Positions 1 to 6,186 are shown, counted from the first letter of the stretch. The stretch: 6,733 nucleotides of DNA from Desulfobulbaceae bacterium UBA5123 (GCA_002415465.1 DHYT01000067.1:5688-12420), one strand, 5' to 3'. Notes: a model not told the origin generated them from the sequence alone. A program made the numbers and translations.

Positions 1-125
1 ACCCGCATAACCGGGACACTGATGTCGTGGGCGAGCCGGTACTGGCTGATCCCCAACGGGATCAGAAATTCATTCAGCAGGATCTCGCCTGGATGTACGG
101 TTGGGTAATCTCTCATCTTCGTCAC
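1..125 (-). CDS. higA: HigA-family antitoxin (XRE/VapI-type), C-terminus beyond window
   Basis: This is the first 41 residues of a minus-strand gene that runs off the left edge. The N-terminus contains YPTVHPGEILLNEFLIPLG, the characteristic opening of HigA/VapI-type antitoxins. It is followed by ISQYRLAHDISVP, the first helices of a helix-turn-helix fold. Family knowledge: HigA proteins bind the operator of their own operon and neutralise a RelE-like HigB ribonuclease. The GTG at 125 is chosen as the start because GGAGGA lies 7 nt upstream of it; the ATG at 116 is the alternative. The gene sits 37 nt after hipA on the same strand, so it is probably co-transcribed with hipBA. A higB gene would normally precede higA, and none is present here. 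It could be an orphan antitoxin or regulator, or its toxin could lie beyond the window. Confidence 0.82.
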   Translation of the reverse strand, partial: MTKMRDYPTVHPGEILLNEFLIPLGISQYRLAHDISVPVMR

Positions 126-132
126 CACATAG

Positions 133-138
133 TCCTCC
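133..138 (-). promoter_or_regulatory. Ribosome binding site deciding the higA-like start
   Basis: GGAGGA on the minus strand lies 7 nt before the GTG at 125. An ATG at 130 is followed two codons later by a stop, and the in-frame ATG at 116 is 16 nt from this site. The GTG is therefore the best-placed start. Confidence 0.6.
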
Positions 139-162
139 GTTTCTGCAAACTCCCCGCACCGA

Positions 163-1425
163 TCACCGCTCGACGGAAAATGGGTTGAGGAATTGATGCC
201 CCCACAGATAGTTTTTGTCAACCTGGCTCAACTCCGCTTCCCCGCAGACCCTCTCCCAGTTGTCACGAATGGCGGTCTCGATCCGGTCGATCGTATCGAG
301 AGCCGCCTGCCGGGAGAGCAGGAAATGGTGCGCGGCGGCAAGGCAGGTTTTGAGCTGGCTGAACCGGTTGTCGCCGGTTATGAGCATGGCCTGGGTCGCT
401 TCGTTGCCGGTGCGACCTTGTGGGCAGATATCATAGGCCGGGGTCAGGGTCAGTTCTTTTCCATCCCAGAAAGCGGCGTGATTGCGGGCGTGGTCATCGT
501 TGTTGCCGCATAGGATATTAAAAACCAGTCGGCCGTAAAGCTCTGCAAGGGTTTCCCGTGGTTGCGTAAAGCGATGGCGGATGCTTTCCGCAAGGTCTTC
601 GTAACTGGCATAACGTGCCGTCATCTCGCTGAGGCCGAGCATGGTCAGGGCGGAAACCATGGATTTTCGAGCCCAGCCGGAATCGAGGGCAATGCGGTCG
701 AATCGCTCGATCAGCAAAACATCCTTCCCTGCCGCCTTTGCCAGCTTGACCGGGGCCGCCTTGAGGCCTGCGATGGTGGCCAATCGCATGGCGACGTATT
801 CGGCTTTGACAACGTTGTAGATATCGCTGCCGGACGAAAATTTGGCGATGTACTTGGTGCCCCGGTCTTCTATCATGGCCTTGGGGCGGGCGCCGCCGAT
901 GGAGGTGCCGTGGAAGAGCGCCTGGTCGAGTTCGGCTGACAACGGAACGCCTTGCTCGACCCGTTCGGCCGATTCCAGCAATTCCTCCAGGCTGGCATTG
1001 GTTGGATTTCTGGCAACGAATTCCGTCGGTGAGCGCTGGAAGTCAAGCGCGCCGATTCGATCGGACCCAGATTTCAGAAGATAGGTGAGTTCATCCAGGC
1101 TGCCGGTATCCACATCCCGGCCTTTGCGCCCGAATTGTCTGTTGATGATGACCCGCCGCCCCCAGGCATCGGGTGCGGCATCCCGAATGCAATTCGGGAT
1201 CTCCAGGTTGTTGAGCAGGGGCAGGACCCCGGCCCGTAAAGGCAATTCCGGCTCATAAATCGGGATGGCGGGATTCTTGCCGTCCGTGCGATCAAGGTAG
1301 CTCTTGCCGTAGTTGAAACGGCAAGAACCGTTATCGGTCTCTAGCTTGCCGGCGACCACCGGTTGCGTTTCTCCGGGCAGCCATATCCAGACAAAGGCCT
1401 CCCTGTTTTGCGGTTTAGAAGGCAT
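163..1425 (-). CDS. hipA: HipA-family serine/threonine kinase toxin
   Basis: This is a 420-residue protein, close to the roughly 440 residues of E. coli HipA. Residues 10-130 match the HipA N-terminal subdomain, including LPLRAGVLPLL and the DAAPDAWGRR segment. The kinase core is complete: the glycine-rich loop GTSIGGARPK at 173-182, the likely ATP-binding K195 in YIAKF, LLIERFDR at 237-244, the catalytic loop GNNDDHARNH at 307-316 (D310 and N315) and the metal-binding YD at 331-332. By analogy with E. coli HipA Ser150, Ser175 is the likely autophosphorylation site. HipA of E. coli phosphorylates glutamyl-tRNA synthetase and so causes growth arrest; the target here is unknown. The ATG at 1425 is chosen because it starts the homologous sequence (MPSKPQNREAFVWIW) and overlaps the hipB stop by 11 nt, implying translational coupling. 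The frame is open upstream to 1542, but that stretch lies within hipB and looks like an overprint of it. I see no lesion, so the toxin is probably active. Confidence 0.93.
   Translation of the reverse strand: MPSKPQNREAFVWIWLPGETQPVVAGKLETDNGSCRFNYGKSYLDRTDGKNPAIPIYEPELPLRAGVLPLLNNLEIPNCIRDAAPDAWGRRVIINRQFGRKGRDVDTGSLDELTYLLKSGSDRIGALDFQRSPTEFVARNPTNASLEELLESAERVEQGVPLSAELDQALFHGTSIGGARPKAMIEDRGTKYIAKFSSGSDIYNVVKAEYVAMRLATIAGLKAAPVKLAKAAGKDVLLIERFDRIALDSGWARKSMVSALTMLGLSEMTARYASYEDLAESIRHRFTQPRETLAELYGRLVFNILCGNNDDHARNHAAFWDGKELTLTPAYDICPQGRTGNEATQAMLITGDNRFSQLKTCLAAAHHFLLSRQAALDTIDRIETAIRDNWERVCGEAELSQVDKNYLWGHQFLNPFSVER
1180..1200. repeat. 21-bp perfect inverted repeat inside hipA
   Basis: The arms ATCCCGAAT (1180-1188) and ATTCGGGAT (1192-1200) are exact reverse complements with a 3-nt centre. 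The repeat lies in the codons for about residues 76-82 of HipA. It could be an intragenic protein-binding site, a hairpin in the hipA mRNA, or chance. The shape differs from the E. coli HipB operator (TATCC, 8 nt, GGATA), because here the ATCC and GGAT blocks are 13 nt apart. Confidence 0.6.
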
Positions 1426-1744
1426 CGTCCACCGCCTTGGCCTTGGTCTTGATCCGTTTGGGGAGCAGGGCGATTTTGCTTTGCGCAAGTTCCGTGCTGA
1501 CGGCAAGCGCACGGCTGTCCTGCTCGAACAGGGGGACGCCAACCAGGGCGGCGACCTCGAACACCAGCCCGATGGATGGCGACATCTCGCCGGCCTCTAT
1601 CCGCTGGAGGGTCGCTCTGGAAATCCCGGCCCTGTCCGCCAGGTTTTGCTCGGACCATTGGCAATTTTTGCGGCCAAGCTTGATTTGCCGACCGAGCAGG
1701 ACAGCGGCTTCCTTGGCGTATTTTGAATATGTTCTCTGATTCAT
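1415..1744 (-). CDS. hipB: HipB-family XRE antitoxin and autoregulator
   Basis: This is a 109-residue protein with an XRE-type helix-turn-helix at about residues 30-52 (WSEQNLADRAGISRATLQRIEAG region), followed by FEVAALVGVPLF at 62-73. The latter is typical of HipB-like antitoxins paired with HipA kinases. The C-terminal tail is basic (KRIKTKAK, 96-103) and ends in VDDAF. The E. coli HipB tail contacts HipA, so a similar role is possible here. HipB should bind HipA, block its activity and repress the operon. The ATG at 1744 is chosen because homologous proteins begin near this MNQRTYSKYAKEA segment. A GTG at 1747 and a TTG at 1774 are in frame, and none of the three has a convincing Shine-Dalgarno sequence, so the start is uncertain by up to 10 residues. 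The gene precedes hipA and overlaps it by 11 nt, in the standard antitoxin-first order. Confidence 0.9.
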   Translation of the reverse strand: MNQRTYSKYAKEAAVLLGRQIKLGRKNCQWSEQNLADRAGISRATLQRIEAGEMSPSIGLVFEVAALVGVPLFEQDSRALAVSTELAQSKIALLPKRIKTKAKAVDDAF

Positions 1745-1770
1745 CACGGTGAGTCCGGATATGAATTGAC

Positions 1771-1812
1771 TCAAATATTAGGCATTAGATGGTTTAATGA
1801 CTAATATATTAG
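1771..1812. promoter_or_regulatory. Candidate HipB operator sites at the hipBA promoter
   Basis: A perfect 12-bp palindrome, CTAATATATTAG (1801-1812), covers the -10 box. A second, imperfect dyad, TCAAAT, 7 nt, ATTAGA (1771-1789), lies just downstream in the leader. The two share ATATTAG (1775-1781 and 1806-1812), with the copies offset by 31 bp, about three helical turns. Paired sites on one face of the helix would suit cooperative repression by a dimeric XRE antitoxin. The link to HipB is inferred from position only. Confidence 0.55.
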
Positions 1813-1831
1813 CCTGTTTGCGGATTTTCAA
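1803..1831 (-). promoter_or_regulatory. hipBA promoter (sigma70-like)
   Basis: On the minus strand, TTGAAA (1831-1826, 5 of 6 to consensus) and TATATT (1808-1803, 5 of 6) are separated by exactly 17 nt. Transcription would begin near 1796, about 50 nt ahead of the hipB ATG. The placement in an AT-rich gap directly before the operon supports it as the hipBA promoter. Confidence 0.72.
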
Positions 1832-1910
1832 GAAATAGTTGTGGTTTGGCGGAAATAATAGCCGCAGGCAGGGCCAAGGATCGGCATGCCGGTCGAAGGG
1901 GGAGGCGCGC

Positions 1911-2912
1911 TCAGCGCTTGATCTGCTGCTTGAGCAGGCAGCAGGAGATGCGGTGCTTTGGGGTGCCGTCGGCGTTGTAGCTCAGGTTGCCGGGCTGGAG
2001 GAGTTTGTTCATCACGCACCCCTCCGGGATCGAGAGGGTGAAGAGCCGCTCCTCGGTGATGCCGTCGTTCTTGGCCAACCGGTTGTTCTCGATCCGCAGG
2101 GCGTGCAGGGGGTAATCCTCGCACAGGGGGCAGCGGTAGACCCTGCCGTTGGGAAAGATAAAAAAGTTTTCCGCCACCCTGCCGGCGCATTCAAACCGTT
2201 CACCGGGATCGAGGAACACCTTGGGGTAGATCACGTCCAGGCCCAGGTCGGCGGCCTTGGCGGCGATGGGCGGCACCGTGGTCAGCCATTGTTCCGGGGT
2301 CAGCTGCAACTCGGAGCCTGCGCCGCCGGCGGATTTGCCGCGCAGCCCGATCACCTGGATGAAAAAGCGGTTCACCCCCCAGTCGGCGAGGAGGCGGGGC
2401 ATCCGGTGCAGATGGCCGATGTTGAGGCGGCTCACCGTGTAGATGACGCTGATCCTGAAGCCCAGCCGGGCTGCTTCCTTAAGGTTTTCGCTGCAGGTTT
2501 TGAAAACGCCCTGGCCGCGGATGGGGTCGTTGATCTCCGGGCTCGGGCCGTCCAGGCTGAAGCTTAAAACCGCCTCTTCCGGGCCGATCTTGGCGAGCAG
2601 GTTGTGGTGGAGAAAGCCGTTGGTGTCCACGGTCACCGAGCGGTAGCCGAGCCTTTGCGCCGTCTTGACGCCGTGGGCCAGATCCGGGTGGAGGGTCGGC
2701 TCGCCGCCCAGGAAGATGACGTTGCTCTCCTTGCCGGGCTCGTAAAAGAGGGCCAGCCAGTCGTCCATGGTCTGGCGGCTCACCATGTTGCTGCCGTGCT
2801 GGGTCGGGTTGATGTAGCAGTGGCGGCAGGAGAGGTTGCAGGCGGTGAGGAGGTGGAAAAAGATATTCCGTTCGTGGGGCTTGAAGCCGATGGTTCTGAC
2901 GGCGCTGGTCAT
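1911..2912 (-). CDS. Radical SAM protein with Cys-rich (SPASM/twitch-like) C-terminus
   Basis: This is a 333-residue protein. The radical SAM signature CxxxCxxC is at C25, C29 and C32 (ACNLSCRHCY) and would hold the 4Fe-4S cluster that cleaves S-adenosylmethionine. GGEP at 69-72, DTNG at 96-99 and SLDG at 119-122 are the usual following core-strand motifs. The last 100 residues carry C242, C261, C264, C299, C324 and C325, with FPNGRVYRCPLC at 253-264. This resembles the auxiliary-cluster region of SPASM or twitch proteins, so a second Fe-S cluster is likely. The substrate cannot be read from the sequence. Proteins of this build modify peptides, enzymes or small molecules; I see no precursor peptide next to it. 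The ATG at 2912 has AGGA 6 nt upstream. The gene follows the deaminase gene by 23 nt, and the two are probably one operon. The C-terminal end is close to the stop and shows no sign of truncation. Confidence 0.9.
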   Translation of the reverse strand: MTSAVRTIGFKPHERNIFFHLLTACNLSCRHCYINPTQHGSNMVSRQTMDDWLALFYEPGKESNVIFLGGEPTLHPDLAHGVKTAQRLGYRSVTVDTNGFLHHNLLAKIGPEEAVLSFSLDGPSPEINDPIRGQGVFKTCSENLKEAARLGFRISVIYTVSRLNIGHLHRMPRLLADWGVNRFFIQVIGLRGKSAGGAGSELQLTPEQWLTTVPPIAAKAADLGLDVIYPKVFLDPGERFECAGRVAENFFIFPNGRVYRCPLCEDYPLHALRIENNRLAKNDGITEERLFTLSIPEGCVMNKLLQPGNLSYNADGTPKHRISCCLLKQQIKR

Positions 2913-2935
2913 GGCGGGTCCTGATGGCGGGGCGC

Positions 2936-3445
2936 TTATCCGGCCTGGTTGAGGGTGTAGTCGGCAAGCAGGCTGTCGCGCCAGTAGTCGTTTGCGGGAT
3001 CGGTGAAAAAGCGTTTGAAGAGGGCGAGGCTCTCCGCGCGCAGCAACCCCGGCAGCAGCTCAACCCGCATTTCCCGGTAGAGCGGGGTGAGCGCGGCGAG
3101 GTCGAGGCCGGTGCCGCCGCCCATGGCGTCTTCGTAGCCGTAGGCGATGGTGCGGACCCCGTTCAGCAGCAGGGTGGCGTAGCACATCAGGCACGGCTCC
3201 ATGGTCGAGTAGACGGTAAGTCCGGCGCGATCGATGTCGGGGCGGGCGGCGAGCAGTTGCCGGAGGGCGACGATCTCGGCGTGGTCAAGCTCGTTGGCGG
3301 TTGCACTGCGGCTGTTGGCGCGGCGGCCGCGCGCCACCGCCTCGTTGTCGGCGACGATAACGCAGCCCACCGGAAACTCGTTGGCGGCCAGGGCCTTTTC
3401 CGCCTCGGCCAGGGCCATGCGCATGAATGTTTGGTGTTGCGGCAC
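2936..3445 (-). CDS. TadA-like nucleoside/CMP deaminase-family protein
   Basis: This is a 169-residue zinc-dependent deaminase. HAE at 55-57 supplies the zinc ligand His and the proton-shuttling Glu, and PCLMC at 84-88 supplies Cys85 and Cys88. FPVGCVIV at 24-31 is the usual N-terminal strand. The order and spacing are those of the CMP/dCMP deaminase superfamily and closest in feel to TadA and related nucleoside deaminases. The region after the zinc site (GYEDAMGGGTGL, 103-114) differs from the TadA sequence I would expect, so tRNA adenosine deaminase is only one option; a free base or nucleoside substrate is another. The GTG at 3445 has GAGG 7 nt upstream and is preferred over the ATG at 3424, which has no ribosome binding site. 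It is the first gene of a likely operon with the radical SAM gene. Confidence 0.9.
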   Translation of the reverse strand: MPQHQTFMRMALAEAEKALAANEFPVGCVIVADNEAVARGRRANSRSATANELDHAEIVALRQLLAARPDIDRAGLTVYSTMEPCLMCYATLLLNGVRTIAYGYEDAMGGGTGLDLAALTPLYREMRVELLPGLLRAESLALFKRFFTDPANDYWRDSLLADYTLNQAG

Positions 3446-3497
3446 CGCTCTGCCTCGTGACGAAGATGGATAGGGGATTCGATTGTGCGCCGCCCTA

Positions 3498-3527
3498 TCT
3501 ATAATCGCCGCGGGTGCGGTTCGTCAA
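3498..3527 (-). promoter_or_regulatory. Promoter of the deaminase/radical SAM operon
   Basis: On the minus strand, TTGACG (3527-3522, 5 of 6 to consensus) is 18 nt from TATAGA (3503-3498). Transcription would start near 3491, giving a leader of about 45 nt to the GTG at 3445. The -35 box overlaps the stop codon of the substrate-binding protein gene (3526-3524), so the operon can be transcribed separately from its upstream neighbour. Confidence 0.5.
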
Positions 3528-4528
3528 GGGGTGCGGTCCTGTTTGGCGGCGCCTTGCTCGCGGATGATGATGTCGGCCTGTTGCAGGACGTGGGTGGGGA
3601 TCTCGATGGCGAGTTGCTTGGCGATGGCCAGGTTGATGCTCAGGAAAAACTCGGCGGTCTCAACCGGAATCTCCGCCGGCCGGGTGCCGTGCAATATCTG
3701 CGCGGCGATGCGGCTTGCCTGTTTGCCCAGGGCGATATTGTTGACCCCGTATGAGATCATGACGCCTTCTTCCTGCTGATGGGTGGTCGAGGCCACCGGC
3801 ACTTTGCGCGCCGTTGCCGCGGCGACGATCTCCTTGATGTTCGAGAAGATAAGCGGCGAGCAGGAGAGCCAGATCGCGTCGGTATGCGCCGGGATGTTCG
3901 CCAGGGCGGCTTCCAGCTCGGCCTTGTTGGTGACGTTGACGACATCGACGGAGACCCCGGCCTTTTGCGCGGCTTGGCGCATGTCGGTGAGGCAGAGCTG
4001 GGCGGCCGGGTCGGTGCAGTGGTAGGGTACGAAGACGTGCTTGGTGCCGGGGAGGGTGTTCATGAGCCAGTGAAAGGTGTTGCCCGAACTGCCGCCTACC
4101 TTGACGCCGGTGACATTGGCGCCCGGCTTCGGCAGGGTGGCGACGATGCCGGTTTGTTCCGGGGCGAATACCGGCGCAAAGACGATTGCGACGTCGGTGC
4201 CCGCCGCCGCCTGTTTGGCGATCTGGGTGGCGCTGGTGGAGGTGGTGTAGAGCAGGTCGATCTTCTGGGCCAGCATGTTTTTGACGGTGGCGGCGACCTC
4301 GCTCATCTTCACCGGCCCGTAATCGATATAGCTGAGATTGTCGCCGTTTTTGTAGCCCTGTTCGGCCAACCCCTGCTTGAAGCCCTCGACAACCTCGTTG
4401 AGCCCCGAACTCGGATTGATGATCCCGATCCGGTAATGGCGGCGGGGCGCCGTATCGCTGCCGCAGCCGGTTGTGAGAGGGGTCAGCGACAGAAGCAGGA
4501 GGGTGGCGAGTAGGGTAGGCAAGCGCAT
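3524..4528 (-). CDS. ABC transporter substrate-binding lipoprotein (ABC_sub_bind type)
   Basis: This is a 334-residue exported protein. Residues 1-21 form a signal peptide (MRLP, then a leucine-rich core), ending in LTTGC with Cys22 as the probable lipidated residue. Thr at the -3 position is off the usual lipobox, so lipidation is likely rather than certain. The mature part starts with YRIGIINPSSGLNEVVEGF (from residue 32) and contains DLLYTTSTSAT, FAPVFAPEQTGIVA and the GANVTGVKVG segment. These are typical of the ABC_sub_bind family (PF04392, TrpX-like), which binds small ligands such as aromatic amino acids between two lobes. The ligand here is unknown. No permease or ATPase gene adjoins it: downstream is the deaminase and upstream a divergent dGTPase gene. 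It may serve a transporter encoded elsewhere or a sensory role. The ATG at 4528 has AAGGA 10 nt upstream. Confidence 0.9.
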   Translation of the reverse strand: MRLPTLLATLLLLSLTPLTTGCGSDTAPRRHYRIGIINPSSGLNEVVEGFKQGLAEQGYKNGDNLSYIDYGPVKMSEVAATVKNMLAQKIDLLYTTSTSATQIAKQAAAGTDVAIVFAPVFAPEQTGIVATLPKPGANVTGVKVGGSSGNTFHWLMNTLPGTKHVFVPYHCTDPAAQLCLTDMRQAAQKAGVSVDVVNVTNKAELEAALANIPAHTDAIWLSCSPLIFSNIKEIVAAATARKVPVASTTHQQEEGVMISYGVNNIALGKQASRIAAQILHGTRPAEIPVETAEFFLSINLAIAKQLAIEIPTHVLQQADIIIREQGAAKQDRTP

Positions 4529-4839
4529 CGATGGCTGTTCCTTTGCGTGAAGCGGAGGGTGATCGCCGTGGCCCGGCGGGGCAGGCGAGACAATAAATCA
4601 AGAATGATAGTTGTTAATTTAATTGTAATATTTTATCGTGATGTCGTGTGGTTAGATTAGATAACATTTCAAGTATTGTTACAACGGAAAATTGCCATGG
4701 GTCGATTTGTGCGGACAGGGCGGTCCGGCGGGCGTCCTTATGGGATGGCAAAAAAAGTAATACCGGGTATATAATGCATGCGCGGACGGCGCAGGGGTGA
4801 TCGAAAACGGGAAAATGTGTTTCATGGGCGGGATGCGAC
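4529..4839. other. 311-nt divergent intergenic region
   Basis: This region holds the promoters of two divergent genes. The stretch 4590-4690 is clearly AT-rich. For the lipoprotein gene, a minus-strand candidate is TTGTAA (4684-4679), 17 nt, TCTAAT (4661-4656), which is weak in the -35 box and would leave a leader of over 100 nt. TTGTTA occurs at 4611-4616 and 4677-4682, with ATTGTAA at 4622-4628; these could be regulator half-sites or just AT-rich chance. A short GC hairpin (CGGAC/GTCCG, 4712-4727) has no T-run. The dgt promoter is listed separately. I see no RNA gene or credible small ORF. Confidence 0.5.
4746..4775 (+). promoter_or_regulatory. Promoter of the dGTPase-like gene
   Basis: A perfect TATAAT lies at 4770-4775. 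The best -35 candidate, TGGCAA (4746-4751), is 18 nt upstream and matches poorly. Transcription would begin near 4782, about 58 nt before the ATG at 4840. The weak -35 box suggests low basal expression or help from an activator. Confidence 0.5.
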
Positions 4840-5877
4840 ATGCACATTCGTGAGGAAATAGAGGAACGGGAACGCGGCATGCTTTCTCCCTTTGCCTGTC
4901 TGAGCAGCGAGAGCAAGGGGCGGTTGCGGGCCGAGGAGGAGTGTTCCATCCGGAGCGCCTTCCAGCGTGACCGCAACCGCATTGTTTATTGCAAGGCCTA
5001 CCGTCGCCTCAAGCACAAGACCCAGGTCTTTCTCTCCCCGTCCGGCGACCACTACCGGACCCGGCTCACCCACACCCTGGAGATGTGCGAGATCGCCCGC
5101 ACCCTGGCCCGCGCCATGCGGCTCAACGAGGATCTGGTCGAGGCCATCGCCCATGGCCATGATCTCGGCCATACCCCCTTCGGCCATGCCGGCGAAACGG
5201 TCTTGAACGAGTTGATGCCCGGCGGCTTTTCCCACTACCGGCAAAGCCTGCGGGTGGTGGATACCCTGGAAAACGGGGGGCAGGGGCTGAATCTGACCTA
5301 CGAGGTGCGCGACGGCATCGCCAAGCATTCAAAGGGCTACGGCGAGGTGATCCCCGCCCACGGCCGCGACCTGCCGGAAACCGCCGAGGGCTGCGTGATC
5401 CGCTATGCCGATATCATCGCCTACCTGAGCCACGACCTGGACGACGCCATCCGCAGCGGCGTGATCCGGGCCGACGATGTGCCCCGGCAATGCAACGAGG
5501 TGCTCGGCAACACCCACTCGCAGCGGATACTGGCCATGGTGCAGGGGGTGCTGGACGGCACGGCGCCCGCCGGCGACCGTCTCGCCTTCGGCATCGCCCC
5601 CGATATCGGCGAGGCGATGCAGGAGCTGCGGCAGTTTCTTTTTCACAAGGTGTATCGCGCCCCCCATGTGCATGAAGAGTTCATCAAGGCCACCAAGATG
5701 CTGCGGGAGCTCTTCATCTATTGCCTGGAACACAAGGAGTTTCTCGAAAAGGAGATCGGCTCCTTCGCCGCCAGCATTTCGCTGGAGCGGCGGGTCTGCG
5801 ACTATATCGCCAGCATGACCGACCGCTATGCCCAGAATATGTACCAGCGGCTGTTTCTGCCCAATCCGCTGGTTTGA
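4840..5877 (+). CDS. dgt: dGTPase-like HD-domain triphosphohydrolase
   Basis: This is a 345-residue protein of the dGTP triphosphohydrolase family, which hydrolyses dGTP or other dNTPs to the nucleoside and triphosphate in the cytoplasm. The N-terminal part has the family sequence FQRDRNRIVYCKAYRRLKHK (41-60) and then TQVF. The HD-domain metal ligands are in place: H78 in RTRLTHT, H107 and D108 in HGHDLGH, and D199 in SHDLDDA. HTPFGHAGE (111-119) is a family hallmark. The length matches the short bacterial dGTPase-like proteins, not the roughly 500-residue E. coli Dgt, so substrate choice and activation by other dNTPs are open. The ATG at 4840 has only a weak GGGA about 6 nt upstream, and I see no better in-frame start. 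It is transcribed away from the lipoprotein gene and is followed 30 nt later by a small gene, probably in the same operon. Confidence 0.93.
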   Translation: MHIREEIEERERGMLSPFACLSSESKGRLRAEEECSIRSAFQRDRNRIVYCKAYRRLKHKTQVFLSPSGDHYRTRLTHTLEMCEIARTLARAMRLNEDLVEAIAHGHDLGHTPFGHAGETVLNELMPGGFSHYRQSLRVVDTLENGGQGLNLTYEVRDGIAKHSKGYGEVIPAHGRDLPETAEGCVIRYADIIAYLSHDLDDAIRSGVIRADDVPRQCNEVLGNTHSQRILAMVQGVLDGTAPAGDRLAFGIAPDIGEAMQELRQFLFHKVYRAPHVHEEFIKATKMLRELFIYCLEHKEFLEKEIGSFAASISLERRVCDYIASMTDRYAQNMYQRLFLPNPLV

Positions 5878-5907
5878 TTTTTTCAAGGAATTGTCAAGGA
5901 GATTGCA

Positions 5908-6186
5908 ATGAGTGAAGAGGTGAAGTTCGTTCCCTATCAGGTGGCGCTTGAGATTGTCGGCAATGTCATCGAGGAAGAGCATCTGCATGAGGCCAACCGG
6001 CGCATCCTCACCGTTTATGACAAGGCGGGCCGCGAGCTCTGCTGGTATGACGCCGATGAGATCCTGGCCGAGGTGGGCCCCCAGCCCGACGCCGACGCCA
6101 GAAAGACGGCGGCGGTGGAGCGGATCATGCACCAGATCCCGGTGTGGGCGGTGGAGAATATCCTGAAAGAGATGGACAAGAAATAA
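5908..6186 (+). CDS. Small acidic protein of unknown function, downstream of dgt
   Basis: This is a 92-residue protein that I do not recognise. It has a strong ribosome binding site (AAGGAG, 6 nt before the ATG) and GC-rich codon use like its neighbours, so it is very likely a real gene. It is rich in Glu and Asp, with no signal peptide, membrane segment or cysteine cluster; the only Cys is in RELCWYDADE. The pattern suggests an N-terminal helix (about 10-32), a short strand pair around RILTVYDKAGRELCWYD, a Pro/Asp-rich turn (PQPDADA) and a C-terminal helix from about residue 65 ending in KEMDKK. The 30-nt gap after dgt suggests co-transcription and possibly a related role, but nothing in the sequence shows an interaction. 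It ends 7 nt from a convergent gene. Confidence 0.82.
   Translation: MSEEVKFVPYQVALEIVGNVIEEEHLHEANRRILTVYDKAGRELCWYDADEILAEVGPQPDADARKTAAVERIMHQIPVWAVENILKEMDKK

Larger units (their letters stand above)
1745..1910. other. Intergenic region between the radical SAM gene and hipB
   Basis: These 166 nt are more AT-rich than their surroundings in the half nearest hipB, where the promoter and palindromes lie. The other half contains the palindrome CGGCATGCCG (1882-1891) just past the radical SAM stop. I see no stem followed by a T-run that would terminate the radical SAM transcript, so read-through into hipBA cannot be excluded. Confidence 0.5.

Noticed and set aside
1426..1542. In-frame upstream extension of hipA by 39 residues
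   Set aside because: It lies wholly within hipB in another frame and is Pro/Arg/Ser-rich. HipA homology starts at the ATG at 1425.
1882..1891. Palindrome CGGCATGCCG after the radical SAM stop as a terminator
   Set aside because: It is a palindrome with no loop or T-run. A 10-bp GC palindrome is weak evidence by itself in this composition.
1839..2567. Long plus-strand open frame opposite the radical SAM gene
   Set aside because: It is antisense to a gene with clear motifs, and its translation is low-complexity Gly/Ala/Val. It is a by-product of high GC content.
3779..4513. Plus-strand open frame of 244 codons opposite the lipoprotein gene
   Set aside because: It is Gly/Arg/Asp-rich with no recognisable motif, and it mirrors a well-supported gene.
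4712..4727. GC-rich hairpin CGGAC/GTCCG as a possible terminator
   Set aside because: The stem is only 5 bp, there is no T-run on either strand, and no gene ends there.
4614..4982. Minus-strand open frame of 122 codons in the divergent intergenic region
   Set aside because: It starts inside dgt, crosses the dgt promoter and ends in AT-rich DNA. It has no ribosome binding site or recognisable domain.
5329..6132. Minus-strand open frame of 267 codons across dgt and the small gene
   Set aside because: It runs antisense to the HD-domain gene and to a gene with a strong ribosome binding site, and it has no family signature.
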